A DNA stretch of 64,000 nt from JBJHDF01 sp050486405 (lineage in GTDB: Bacteria; Pseudomonadota; Gammaproteobacteria; Pseudomonadales; Cellvibrionaceae), in the NCBI GenBank assembly GCA_050486405.1, contig JBJHDF010000004.1, positions 62,001-126,000 on the forward strand. Reading direction: 5' to 3'. The first letter of the stretch is position 1. Every line of letters starts with the position of its first letter. Below the pieces are notes generated by a model, which was given only the letters and a program-made list of their open reading frames with translations, was not told the origin of the DNA and did no database searches. The position numbers were made by a program, and so were the translations under genes. Shown piece after piece: positions 16,394-24,924 of the stretch.

Positions 16394-18871
16394 ATGGACG
16401 AGCAATATCACCCCGAACGCGTGGAAGCCGAAGCCCAGCGTTACTGGGAAGAAAATCAGAGCTTCGCGGTACGCGAGGACACCGGCAGGGAGAAATTCTA
16501 CTGCCTGTCCATGTTCCCCTACCCCAGCGGCAAGCTGCACATGGGCCATGTGCGCAACTACACCATCTCCGACGTGATCGCCCGCTACCAGCGCATGCAG
16601 GGCAAGAACGTGCTGCACCCCATGGGTTGGGACGCCTTCGGCCTGCCGGCGGAAAACGCCGCCATCAAAAATCATACGGCCCCGGCCAAATGGACCTACG
16701 CCAACACCGACGCCATGCGCGCCCAGCTCAAGCAACTGGGCTTCGGCTTCGACTGGTCCCGGGAACTGACCACCTGCCAGCCCGACTACTATAAATGGGA
16801 GCAGTGGTTCTTTACCCGCCTCTACGAAAAGGGCCTGGTCTATAAAAAGATGGCCACCGTGAACTGGGACCCGGAAGACCAGACGGTGCTGGCCAATGAA
16901 CAGGTGATCGACGGCCGGGGCTGGCGCTCCGGTGCCCTGGTGGAGCGCCGGGAGATTCCCCAGTGGTTTATCAGGATCACCGACTACGCCGAGGAACTGC
17001 TGCAGGACCTGGACAAGCTGCCCCACTGGCCCGAGCAGGTCAAAACCATGCAGCGCAACTGGATCGGCAAGAGCCGGGGCGTGGAGATGCACTTCGAACT
17101 GGCCCAACCGGTGGGCGAGCACAAGGGCTTTGATGTCTACACCACCCGCCCGGATACGGTCATGGGCGTCACCTACGTCAGCCTGGCCGCCGAGCACCCC
17201 ATTGCCCAGGCCCTGGCCATGCGGCAGACCCAGGCCGGCGACCCAACCCTGGCGCAGTTTATCGCCGAGTGCAAAAAGCAGTCGGTGGCCGAGGCCGACA
17301 TGGCCAATATGGAAAAGAAAGGCCTGGACACCGGCCTCAAGGCCCTGCACCCCATTACCGGCGAGCCAGTGGCCGTGTGGATCGCCAACTATGTGCTGAT
17401 GGACTACGGCTCCGGCGCCGTCATGGCCGTGCCCGGTCACGACCAGCGCGACCACGAATTCGCGCGCAAGTACAGGCTGCCCATCCAGCAGGTGATCGCC
17501 CCCGCCGACGGCAGTATCCGGGACGTGCAGGCCGAAGCCTTCGTGGACAAGGGCATTCTGGTGAACTCCGGCGAATACGACGGCCTGACCTTCGACGCCG
17601 CCTTCGACGCCATCGCCGAAACCCTGAACGCCGCCGGCAGGGGCCGGGTGACCATCAACTACCGCCTGCGCGACTGGGGCGTATCGCGCCAGCGCTACTG
17701 GGGCGCGCCCATCCCCATGTTCAACCTGGCCGACGGCGGCGAAATCCCCGTGCCGGCCCACAAGCTGCCGGTGCTGCTGCCCGAGGATGTGGTAATGGAC
17801 GGCGTCCAGTCTCCCATCAAGGCGGACCCCCAGTGGCGCCGGGACGAACTGGACGGCCAGCCGGTGGAGCGGGAAACCGACACCTTCGACACCTTTATGG
17901 AGTCCTCCTGGTACTACGCCCGCTACACCTGCCCGCACTACGACAAAGGCATGATCGACAAGAAGGCCGCCGACTACTGGCTGCCGGTGGACCAGTATGT
18001 GGGCGGTATCGAGCACGCCATCCTGCACCTGCTCTATGCCCGCTTCTTCCACAAGCTGATGCGCGACGAGGGTCTGCTGAGCTGCGACGAACCCTTCGAG
18101 CGGCTGCTCTGCCAGGGCATGGTGCTGAAAGACGGCGCCAAGATGAGCAAGTCCAAGGGCAACACCGTGGACCCGGAAGAGCTGATCGAGCGCTACGGCG
18201 CCGACACCGTGCGGCTGTTCTCCATGTTCGCGGCGCCGCCGGAACAGAGCATGGAGTGGAGCGACTCCGGCGTGGAGGGTGCCCACCGCTTTCTGCGCCG
18301 GCTGTGGAAGACCGTGCACGCCCACCGCCAGGCGGGCCAGCCGGCGCCTCTGGATGTCGACGCCCTGCCCCAGGCGCAGAAGGACCTGCGCCGCAAGGCC
18401 CACGAAACCATCGCCAAGGTGGGCGACGACTACAGCCGCCGCCAGACCTTCAACACCGCCATCGCCGCGGTGATGGAACTGCTCAACGAGGTGGGCAAGC
18501 TGGCCGACCGCAGCAACCCCCAGGGGCTGGCGGTGGAGCGCGAGGCGCTGGAGGCCGCCGTGCTGCTGCTGGCTCCCATAGTGCCGCACATCAGCCAGGC
18601 GCTGTGGCAGGCCCTGGGCCACGACACCATCCCCCTGGACACCCCCTGGCCCCTGGTGGACCAGCGGGCCCTGACCCGCGCCAACATCGAAATGGTGGTG
18701 CAGGTAAACGGCAAGGTGCGCGACCGCATGGAAGTGCCGGTGGATGCCTCCCGGACCCAGATCGAGATGCAGGCGCTGGAGCAGCCCAACGTGCAGCGCT
18801 TTACCGGCGAGGGCAAGGTGCGGAAAATTATTGTGGTACCGAATAAACTGGTGAATATTGTTGTGGGGTAG
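16394..18871 (+). CDS. leuS: Leucyl-tRNA synthetase
   Basis: An 825-residue class I synthetase that charges tRNA-Leu. It begins MDEQYHPERVEAEAQRYWE; the HIGH motif is HMGH in PSGKLHMGHVRNY (about residue 50), the CP1 editing domain includes TTRPDTVMGVTY (Thr-rich site) and GHDQRDHEF, and the KMSKS loop reads KMSKSKGN near residue 585. The C-terminal domain ends with VVPNKLVNIVVG. First gene of a leuS-lptE-holA unit with spacing of 10 and 2 bp, the standard gammaproteobacterial arrangement. Confidence 0.99.
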   Translation: MDEQYHPERVEAEAQRYWEENQSFAVREDTGREKFYCLSMFPYPSGKLHMGHVRNYTISDVIARYQRMQGKNVLHPMGWDAFGLPAENAAIKNHTAPAKWTYANTDAMRAQLKQLGFGFDWSRELTTCQPDYYKWEQWFFTRLYEKGLVYKKMATVNWDPEDQTVLANEQVIDGRGWRSGALVERREIPQWFIRITDYAEELLQDLDKLPHWPEQVKTMQRNWIGKSRGVEMHFELAQPVGEHKGFDVYTTRPDTVMGVTYVSLAAEHPIAQALAMRQTQAGDPTLAQFIAECKKQSVAEADMANMEKKGLDTGLKALHPITGEPVAVWIANYVLMDYGSGAVMAVPGHDQRDHEFARKYRLPIQQVIAPADGSIRDVQAEAFVDKGILVNSGEYDGLTFDAAFDAIAETLNAAGRGRVTINYRLRDWGVSRQRYWGAPIPMFNLADGGEIPVPAHKLPVLLPEDVVMDGVQSPIKADPQWRRDELDGQPVERETDTFDTFMESSWYYARYTCPHYDKGMIDKKAADYWLPVDQYVGGIEHAILHLLYARFFHKLMRDEGLLSCDEPFERLLCQGMVLKDGAKMSKSKGNTVDPEELIERYGADTVRLFSMFAAPPEQSMEWSDSGVEGAHRFLRRLWKTVHAHRQAGQPAPLDVDALPQAQKDLRRKAHETIAKVGDDYSRRQTFNTAIAAVMELLNEVGKLADRSNPQGLAVEREALEAAVLLLAPIVPHISQALWQALGHDTIPLDTPWPLVDQRALTRANIEMVVQVNGKVRDRMEVPVDASRTQIEMQALEQPNVQRFTGEGKVRKIIVVPNKLVNIVVG

Positions 18872-18881
18872 AGACCAAACC

Positions 18882-19385
18882 GTGCAAAAAGCCCTGATCT
18901 GCCTGCTTTGCACCCTGCTGTTGTCCGCCTGCGGCTGGCACCTGCGCGGCAGTCAGACCGAGGTGCTGACCCTGGGCAGCGTGCATGTGTCGGCCCAGGA
19001 TCAGTACGGCGAATTGGCGGCGGAACTGCGACGGCAATTTGGCGCGCGGGGCGTTGCCGTGCCAGCGACGCCGGAAGAGGCGCAATACCAACTCACCATT
19101 CTGGACGAAGACTTCCAGCGTCGCACCGCCGGCGTGGGCGTGGACGCCCTGGCCAGCGCCTACGAACTGACCTGGACAGTCCACTATACGCTGAGCGATG
19201 ACCAGGGCCAGACACTGCTGTCACCGGACAGCCGCAACAGCAGCACCCGTTTCTACGACGTGCAGCCCGGCGCCAGCGCCACCCAGGAAGAGCGATTGCT
19301 GCGCGGCGAGATGTCCCGCGATCTGGCCCGGCAGATATTGAACCGGGTCCAATCCGCCACCAGCGGTCGAGAGGAGCCGCAGTAG
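18882..19385 (+). CDS. lptE: LPS-assembly lipoprotein LptE
   Basis: A 167-residue outer-membrane lipoprotein that plugs LptD and delivers LPS to the outer leaflet. The GTG start (preceded by GGGGTAGAG) gives signal peptide VQKALICLLCTLLLSAC with lipobox LSAC, followed by the family hallmark GWHLRG. An earlier in-frame ATG at 18858 would overlap leuS and lengthen the N-region unnaturally. The remaining sequence shows the alternating alpha/beta pattern of LptE. Located between leuS and holA as in E. coli and Pseudomonas. Confidence 0.95.
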   Translation: MQKALICLLCTLLLSACGWHLRGSQTEVLTLGSVHVSAQDQYGELAAELRRQFGARGVAVPATPEEAQYQLTILDEDFQRRTAGVGVDALASAYELTWTVHYTLSDDQGQTLLSPDSRNSSTRFYDVQPGASATQEERLLRGEMSRDLARQILNRVQSATSGREEPQ

Positions 19386-19387
19386 TC

Positions 19388-20437
19388 ATGGCCAGCCTGC
19401 GCCCCGAAGGCCTGTCCCAGGCGCTGGCCAGAGGCCTGGCTCCCATCTATCTGGTCAGCGGCGACGAACCCCTGCTGGCCCAGGAAGCCTGCGACGCCAT
19501 CCGCGCTGCCGCCCGCAACGCGGGTTACAGCGAGCGGGAACTGCACCACGCCGACGCCCAGTTCGACTGGAACCAATTGCTGGCCTCCGCCCGCAGCCTG
19601 TCTCTGTTTGCCGACCGGAAAATCATCGAAATCCGGCTGCCCAGCGGCAAACCCGGCGACAAGGGCGGCAAGGCGCTGCAGGAGTATGCCGGCGACCCGC
19701 CCCCTGACACCATCCTGCTGCTGGTCACCGGCAAGCTGGAAAAGTCTGCCCAAAACACTAAGTGGTACAAGACACTGGACGGGGTGGGCGTACACCTGAC
19801 CCTCTGGCCCATTGGCCCCGACAAATTGCCCCGCTGGGTCAACCAGCGTCTGCAGCAGGCCGGGCTCAAGGCCGACAGCGGCGCGCTGGACCTGCTGGTA
19901 TCCCGGGTGGAGGGCAATCTGCTGGCCGCCGTACAGGAAATCGAAAAACTCAAGCTACTGGCACCGGACGGCGTAGTCAGCGCCGAACTCATGGCGGCCG
20001 CCGTGGCGGACAGCGCCCGTTACGACATTTTTGGTCTGGTGGACAAAGCCCTGCTCGGCGACGCCCGGGGTACGGTCAAGACCCTGCAGGGCCTGAGAGC
20101 CGAAGGCACCGACGTCATACCCATTCTCTGGGCTCTGACCCGGGACATTCGTGCGCTGGTGCAGATCGCCGAGGCCCAGGCCGCCGGGCAGAGCTTCGAA
20201 CGCGCCGCCCAACAAGCCGGCGTCATGCCGCGCCGCCACAACCTGCTGCAAGTGGCCGCGCGCCGCCTCAAACCAGGGCGCGCCCGCCAGTTGCTGCGCA
20301 AGGCCGGCGGCGTCGATAAAGCCGTCAAGGGCATGCGACGGGCCGACCCCTGGGACGAGTTGCTGGATCTGGGCCTGGGCCTGGCGGGACTGCAGAGCCT
20401 GAGCCCCACCAATGAAAAGTTGTCCCTGACCCCCTGA
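19388..20437 (+). CDS. holA: DNA polymerase III delta subunit
   Basis: A 349-residue clamp-loader subunit that opens the beta clamp. It contains LAPIYLVSGDEPLLAQEACD (about residues 15-35), the conserved N-terminal segment that contacts beta, then the AAA+-like fold without a functional P-loop and the C-terminal collar domain (LRKAGGVDKAVKG). ATG lies 2 bp after the lptE stop, so the genes are translationally close. Confidence 0.97.
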   Translation: MASLRPEGLSQALARGLAPIYLVSGDEPLLAQEACDAIRAAARNAGYSERELHHADAQFDWNQLLASARSLSLFADRKIIEIRLPSGKPGDKGGKALQEYAGDPPPDTILLLVTGKLEKSAQNTKWYKTLDGVGVHLTLWPIGPDKLPRWVNQRLQQAGLKADSGALDLLVSRVEGNLLAAVQEIEKLKLLAPDGVVSAELMAAAVADSARYDIFGLVDKALLGDARGTVKTLQGLRAEGTDVIPILWALTRDIRALVQIAEAQAAGQSFERAAQQAGVMPRRHNLLQVAARRLKPGRARQLLRKAGGVDKAVKGMRRADPWDELLDLGLGLAGLQSLSPTNEKLSLTP

Positions 20438-20733
20438 CCACAGCGGCCACCAACCCAGCCAATATATGCAACCGAGGTATTATGCAAAAAAGTTATTGGC
20501 GGCTGTTTTCGATCGCCCAGGTTATGGTCAATCACAATAATACTGTGGTATGTTAAACCGCATCGCGGATTGTGGGACTACTGGGTCGCACTTTCTGGGA
20601 AAACCAATAGTCAGCCAGGTAGCAGGGAGCGGTGCATCTGCGGGCAACTTCCCACCGGCCCCAACGGCGAGTGAGATTCAACGGCCGACGGCTACCTGAC
20701 TGCGTGATTAAAATAATATAGAGGGTTGAACTA

Positions 20734-21927
20734 ATGTTACGTAAGCTACTGATTGCAATCTGCGCCCTGTTTGTGGTGACTGCCTGCGGCGGCCAGAGCC
20801 TGAACCTCGGCCCCAGCGGCACCACACCTTCCTCTCTGCTGCCGCCTCCGCCACCCCCCCCGCCAGAACCCCCACCAGAAGTCTGCGAACCCACCCCGGG
20901 TGAGTCCTGGGCTTATGCTTTCGAGTCCCAAGAGGATGTCGACGCTTGGTTCATGAACGGCGATGGCATGAACGTGGCCCTGTCTTTCGAACAAACCGAA
21001 AGCGCTATGGCCATTACCCCCCTGCAGTGGGACTCCACCGAAGAGAACTGGCGCCGCCAGGCCCGTACTGAACTGGATGAGGCCACCGATCTGCGCGGCG
21101 CCACCGTAACCGCAGTACTCAGCCTTCCCGAGTCTTATGTGAGTGACGGGGCTATGGTGCTGCAATTGGTGGTACAAGGTGAGAGTGCCTACGCCGACCG
21201 CTGGACACCGGTCACCGAACTGTCTGCGGGTGAAAATACCGTGGTGTGGAACATCGAAGCGGGAGCCAACGCCGACCTCGTTACCCACTTTGGCATCCAA
21301 TTGAGTGAGTTGCCTGAAGACCAGACCATCCTCGACCCAATTCTGCTCCGTAGCATCAACGTTCAATTGCCCGATGAGGACGAGTGTCCCAGCGATGCGG
21401 ATGACGATGTGTTGCTGCGCAGTATCCTTATCCAGTACAACGGCGACGAATTCCTACTGCTTCCCAACCAGAGCGATGTAGACTCAGGAGTCTGGGACAA
21501 TGACAACTGGCAAGGCTTGGCCGGTGTCGCCAACCTGTCATACGACAGTGACGAAGAGGCTCTGGTGATATCGAGCAACTGGGATGTCACCGACGAATCC
21601 CAGCAGTACGATGACGACGTGCGTATCGCCATGTACACCTTTGCAGAGGGCGTTCTGGGCGATCTGGAAGGCGCCACTCTGACCTACCGGCTGCATGTGC
21701 CTCAGTTCTATGTGGACAATCCCGGCGTAGTCTTCGAATTCTTTATCCAGCAAGCCGACGACCCCTGGGCTCTGGATCAGGGGGATCCGCAGACTCTGGA
21801 TGACCTGACCGATCTAGGCGATGGCGAGTACGAGTATTCCCGTACCGTGACCAACGTTCCCACGGATCAAGCACCCCGGCGGGTGGGCCTGCGGCTTCTG
21901 CGTGGCTCGATGGACATCGGCGACTGA
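20734..21927 (+). CDS. Surface lipoprotein with two sugar-binding-like beta-sandwich modules
   Basis: A 397-residue protein with lipoprotein signal MLRKLLIAICALFVVTAC (lipobox VTAC) and a proline linker (PPPPPPPPEPPPE). Two related modules follow, about 50-225 and 230-397. Each contains a strand pair of the type LRGATVTAVLSLPESYVSDG or LEGATLTYRLHVPQFYVDN followed by a Q-ending strand (VLQLVVQG, VFEFFIQQ), a pattern seen in galactose-binding-like carbohydrate-binding modules. No catalytic residues are recognised. Very acidic second half. GAGGG is eight bases upstream of ATG. It shares this module with the next two lipoproteins, so a glycan-capture role at the cell surface is inferred, not shown. 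Confidence 0.75.
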   Translation: MLRKLLIAICALFVVTACGGQSLNLGPSGTTPSSLLPPPPPPPPEPPPEVCEPTPGESWAYAFESQEDVDAWFMNGDGMNVALSFEQTESAMAITPLQWDSTEENWRRQARTELDEATDLRGATVTAVLSLPESYVSDGAMVLQLVVQGESAYADRWTPVTELSAGENTVVWNIEAGANADLVTHFGIQLSELPEDQTILDPILLRSINVQLPDEDECPSDADDDVLLRSILIQYNGDEFLLLPNQSDVDSGVWDNDNWQGLAGVANLSYDSDEEALVISSNWDVTDESQQYDDDVRIAMYTFAEGVLGDLEGATLTYRLHVPQFYVDNPGVVFEFFIQQADDPWALDQGDPQTLDDLTDLGDGEYEYSRTVTNVPTDQAPRRVGLRLLRGSMDIGD

Positions 21928-21963
21928 TACATAACCTTCAACAAAAAAGCAAACAGAGCAAAA

Positions 21964-22010
21964 AAGGGACGGAGCTATTTGACCAAACTGGTTGAAGTAC
22001 ACTGTCCCTT
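21964..22010. repeat. REP-like imperfect palindrome
   Basis: AAGGGACGG (21964-21972) and its near complement ending GTCCCTT (22004-22010) flank an inner dyad ACCA-AAC-TGGT. The 47-bp unit resembles the palindromes mobilised by REP-associated tyrosine transposases (RAYT). No transposase gene is in the window. Confidence 0.5.
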
Positions 22011-22019
22011 CACCCTAGC

Positions 22020-22048
22020 AAGCCCCGGCAACCGCCGGGGCTTTTTTT
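22020..22048 (+). terminator. rho-independent terminator after the first lipoprotein gene
   Basis: Perfect 10-bp stem AAGCCCCGGC / GCCGGGGCTT with loop AACC and a run of seven T. The same stem, loop and T-run recur at 23670-23696 after the next gene. Confidence 0.9.
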
Positions 22049-22352
22049 GCACCACTGACACAACCCCACCCAACCCCTTGCTCAACCGCACGCCCCAAGA
22101 TATCCCTTCTTCCCCGATATAACCTATTCCAAGCAACCCTCAGCTATTTTTATAACTAAAAACTCATTTACATAAGAAAATTATTGTTTTATTTTGTAAA
22201 AATATAATCATATATAAAAACATCAGGCCCAGGGAGGCAACACCCAGATCAAGACGGTGTCGGCTCCCGCAGCGGCAAGCTGCTGGCACTGACAACGATT
22301 CAACTCTTACCAAGCACCAAACCACCAACAATAAGTAAATGAGGGTACTATC
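22049..22352 (+). promoter_or_regulatory. AT-rich leader of the second lipoprotein gene with -10 box and CA motif
   Basis: No gene is seen here. An AT-rich stretch contains TATAAT at 22203-22208 but no good -35 box at the right distance. The motif AACAATAA (22327-22334) lies just before the Shine-Dalgarno GAGGG (22341-22345) of the GTG start at 22353. AAnAAnAA motifs beside a ribosome site are the targets of Hfq/Crc in pseudomonads. Confidence 0.4.
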
Positions 22353-23660
22353 GTGTTCATTAGATACTTAAGTCTGATTCTTTTTACATTGCTTATCGCC
22401 GCTTGTGGCAGCAGCGGTAACAGTAATCCCGACCCAGAACCTGTTCCACAACCTCAGCCGCAACCGGAGCCGGAACCCAACCCCGAGCCGGAACCAGAAC
22501 CGGAGCCGGAGCCAGAACCCGAGCCCAGCCCCGAGCCAGAACCCGAGCCAGAACCCGAGCCCAGCCCCGAGCCAGAACCCGAGCCAGAACCCGAGCCCAG
22601 CCCCGAACCAGAGCCGGAGCCCAGCCCCGAGCCGGAACCTGAGCCCAGCCCCGAACCAGAGCCGGAACCTGAGCCCGTACTGCCCATTCCAGATAGCAAT
22701 GGCAATATTTCAATGTGCTTCGGCAACGCCCAGCAGGCGGACTCGTGGGAGGCCCTGTCTGGCAACGTCAACACCACGCTGACCTACCTTTTTAACACAC
22801 TGAGCATAGAGCCCTCCTGGTTAACCGGGGAGGACAATATATGGGTGTCCACACTGGTTGATGGCGCCGTCACACTCCAGAACAAAACGCTGAGCGCGAG
22901 GCTGAACATCGCTTCCGCCTACGTCAACAACGGCAATCTCCGCTACCAGTGGATGTTCCAGGACTCGGCGGGCAATCTGGGCGGTATGTGGATCGGCGGG
23001 CCGGGCGATGCCGGCTGGAATGACCTCACTGCGAGTATTGGAGCCACCTGGACAGGCTGGGGCGGGGACCTGGACTTTAACGACATAACGCGGGTGGGCA
23101 TTCAGTTTCTGTCAGACGGCAACAACCAGTTGCCCAACGGCCAGTTGGTGCTGGATTGCTTTGAGGTGGAAACCACCCCGCCACCCCCGCCACCCTCATC
23201 GACCATCAATGTGGATATGACCAGTGGTTGGGAAGGTGAACAAGGAGCCACCAATGTCGGTCCGGCCACGGGCGGGGGCATGACCTTTACCCCCACCCAG
23301 CACGCCAGCAGAATCCGTCACCGCTCCGACGGCGGCGTCGACCTCAGAAACGCTCAAGTAACTATTGTCTACGAGGTAGACCAGGCGTTTATCGACAGCG
23401 GCGCCAACTGGCAGTTCTACCTGCAGGAGCAATGGACCTGGCAAGGCGTATGGTGTCACGTCAACAACGCCGATCTGGCCCTGGGACAACAGTCCTATAT
23501 TTGCCAGCTATCCAATAACGACGCGTTGAATGTCCAGTTTGACGACATAGAGTGGTGGCGCGGTTACTTAGTAGGCGTCCAGGCTACTGATACTGATCCG
23601 CCAAGCGCAACTTTCGGGGGTACCGTGATCGTCAGAAGTATCACCATAGAGCTCGACTAA
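22353..23660 (+). CDS. Surface lipoprotein with Glu-Pro repeat linker and two sugar-binding-like modules
   Basis: A 435-residue protein with a GTG start, GAGGG seven bases upstream and lipoprotein signal ending LLIAAC (residue 17). An extreme linker of PEPEPSPEPEP units covers about 28-110. Module 1 (about 115-275) is clearly homologous to the N-terminal module of the convergent cupredoxin lipoprotein: compare LVDGAVTLQNKTLSARL with LVDGVATLPGKTLSASI. Module 2 (about 285-435, after a PPPPPPSS spacer) has the LRNAQVTIVYEVDQAFIDSG pattern shared with the preceding lipoprotein. Aromatic-rich strands (WQFYLQEQWTWQGVW) suit glycan stacking. Likely outer-membrane anchored binding protein held off the surface by the stiff linker. 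Confidence 0.78.
   Translation: MFIRYLSLILFTLLIAACGSSGNSNPDPEPVPQPQPQPEPEPNPEPEPEPEPEPEPEPSPEPEPEPEPEPSPEPEPEPEPEPSPEPEPEPSPEPEPEPSPEPEPEPEPVLPIPDSNGNISMCFGNAQQADSWEALSGNVNTTLTYLFNTLSIEPSWLTGEDNIWVSTLVDGAVTLQNKTLSARLNIASAYVNNGNLRYQWMFQDSAGNLGGMWIGGPGDAGWNDLTASIGATWTGWGGDLDFNDITRVGIQFLSDGNNQLPNGQLVLDCFEVETTPPPPPPSSTINVDMTSGWEGEQGATNVGPATGGGMTFTPTQHASRIRHRSDGGVDLRNAQVTIVYEVDQAFIDSGANWQFYLQEQWTWQGVWCHVNNADLALGQQSYICQLSNNDALNVQFDDIEWWRGYLVGVQATDTDPPSATFGGTVIVRSITIELD
22434..22677 (+). repeat. tandem coding repeat encoding Glu-Pro/Ser-Pro linker
   Basis: Units of 12 codons (three copies) then 8 codons (three copies) encode EP dipeptides punctuated by SP. The DNA copies differ mostly at third positions (gag/gaa, ccc/cca/ccg), so the repeat is kept at the protein level but has length-slippage potential. 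Confidence 0.85.
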
Positions 23661-23669
23661 CCGCAATCC

Positions 23670-23696
23670 AAGCCCCGGCAACCGCCGGGGCTTTTT
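23670..23696 (+). terminator. rho-independent terminator after the second lipoprotein gene
   Basis: Stem AAGCCCCGGC / GCCGGGGCTT, loop AACC, then TTTTT; identical to the terminator at 22020. It separates two convergent genes. Confidence 0.9.
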
Positions 23697-23701
23697 ATTT
23701 C

Positions 23702-24814
23702 TCAGTCCTCCACCACGTAGATCACGCCTTTCATACCCCCGGCCGTTGCGGTGTCGGAACCGTGGACGGTGCAGAAATAGCCATAGGAACCGGTCTCGCC
23801 CAGGGTTCTCTGGGTGCTGGTGGTGGCGCCGCTGATCGGCTGCGCCCAGGTGTCGCCATTTTGCGCCATGGAACTCAATGGATGCAAGCCGCTGGCCGGC
23901 AGGGTCACGGTGGTGCCCTGGCTCACCCGAATGCAGCGGGGACTGTAGGCGTTGACGGCAAAGTTGACACTCACCGTCGCCTGACCGGTGCGGTCCTCCG
24001 CAGTGGCGAAGGCACAGCCAGCAAAGTCTAGAAAGTCCGTGGGCTCTGGCTCGGGTTCCGGCTCGGGCTCGGGTTCCGGCTCTGGCTCGGGTTCTGGAGA
24101 CGTCGCTATGGTGTAACAGCCAATGGCCAGAGGCTCATTGGGCAGTTGGTGGTGATCACCCTCTTCCCGCAGAAACCAGAAACCCACCCTGACGATATCG
24201 GTGAGATCCACGGCGCTCCATCCGTCCAGCGCTGTGGCGTCCGGGGCCACGGCGGTGCCGACCTCAGCCCAGTCGCCCGGATTCAACGGACCTCCCCAGC
24301 GGCCTTCGTAGGCACCGGTGGCGTCCGCCACCACCCAGTAAAAGCGCAGGTCACCATAGTCCGCATGGGTCCAGATACTGGCGGACAGGGTTTTGCCCGG
24401 CAGCGTCGCGACGCCGTCCACCAGAGTGGTGACAGACAGGCGGCCGTCGTGCCACTCGGGGGTGACCAGTAGGCGATCGCCGTCATGGGCGAGGGCGGCG
24501 CTGGTTCCGGCGCTGTCCACATCCATCACCTCCCAGGAATCCGTCTGCCCGGCGTGCTCGAAGCACACCGACAGATTACCCTGGGCATCCGCCACCGGCA
24601 GGACAGGCTCCGGCTGGGGCTCCGGCTCGGGTGCCGGTGGCGGTTCGGGCACTGGCTGGGGTTCGGGAGCTGGGGCCGGCGGTGGTACTGGGGCGGGTGG
24701 CGGCTCGTCACCACCACCGCTGCCGCCGCAGCCTCCGGCCAGAAACAGAGTGGCGCCGATCAGTAACAGTGGTTTTAGGAACGGTGGCTTCAAGAAAGAT
24801 GGTTTCAGAGTCAT
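23702..24814 (-). CDS. Lipoprotein with sugar-binding-like module fused to a type 1 copper cupredoxin
   Basis: A 370-residue protein; ATG at 24814 follows AAGGA by nine bases. Signal peptide with lipobox LAGGC (Cys29), a Pro/Glu linker, then a module (about 75-235) homologous to that of the convergent neighbour. After a second EPEPEP linker a C-terminal cupredoxin domain (about 262-370) has the blue-copper ligand set: His311 (SGLHPL), Cys348 and His351 (YFCTVHG) and Met361 (GGMKG). The Cys-His-Met spacing is CX2H as in plastocyanin but with nine residues before Met instead of the usual few. A surface electron-transfer role is inferred. Two further Cys may form a disulfide. Confidence 0.82.
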   Translation of the reverse strand: MTLKPSFLKPPFLKPLLLIGATLFLAGGCGGSGGGDEPPPAPVPPPAPAPEPQPVPEPPPAPEPEPQPEPVLPVADAQGNLSVCFEHAGQTDSWEVMDVDSAGTSAALAHDGDRLLVTPEWHDGRLSVTTLVDGVATLPGKTLSASIWTHADYGDLRFYWVVADATGAYEGRWGGPLNPGDWAEVGTAVAPDATALDGWSAVDLTDIVRVGFWFLREEGDHHQLPNEPLAIGCYTIATSPEPEPEPEPEPEPEPEPEPTDFLDFAGCAFATAEDRTGQATVSVNFAVNAYSPRCIRVSQGTTVTLPASGLHPLSSMAQNGDTWAQPISGATTSTQRTLGETGSYGYFCTVHGSDTATAGGMKGVIYVVED

Positions 24815-24924
24815 GGCTGTGTCCTTGGATTGGTCTCTGGCGGGATTTGTGGAGGCGGTACGGGGAAGCGGGCGGGAGAGTTGCACCCCCCCCCTGCGAG
24901 AAGAAGGGGTGCAGTTGAAAATGT

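Noticed and set aside
16385..18913. Long open frame of 842 codons on the strand opposite leuS
   Set aside because: Its residues are a His/Gly/Val-rich shadow of the GC-rich leuS codons, with no recognisable motifs, and leuS is certain on the other strand.
22430..22680. Repeat array considered as a CRISPR
   Set aside because: Units are 24 to 36 bp with no unique spacers, and they translate in frame into an Glu-Pro/Ser-Pro linker of a lipoprotein.
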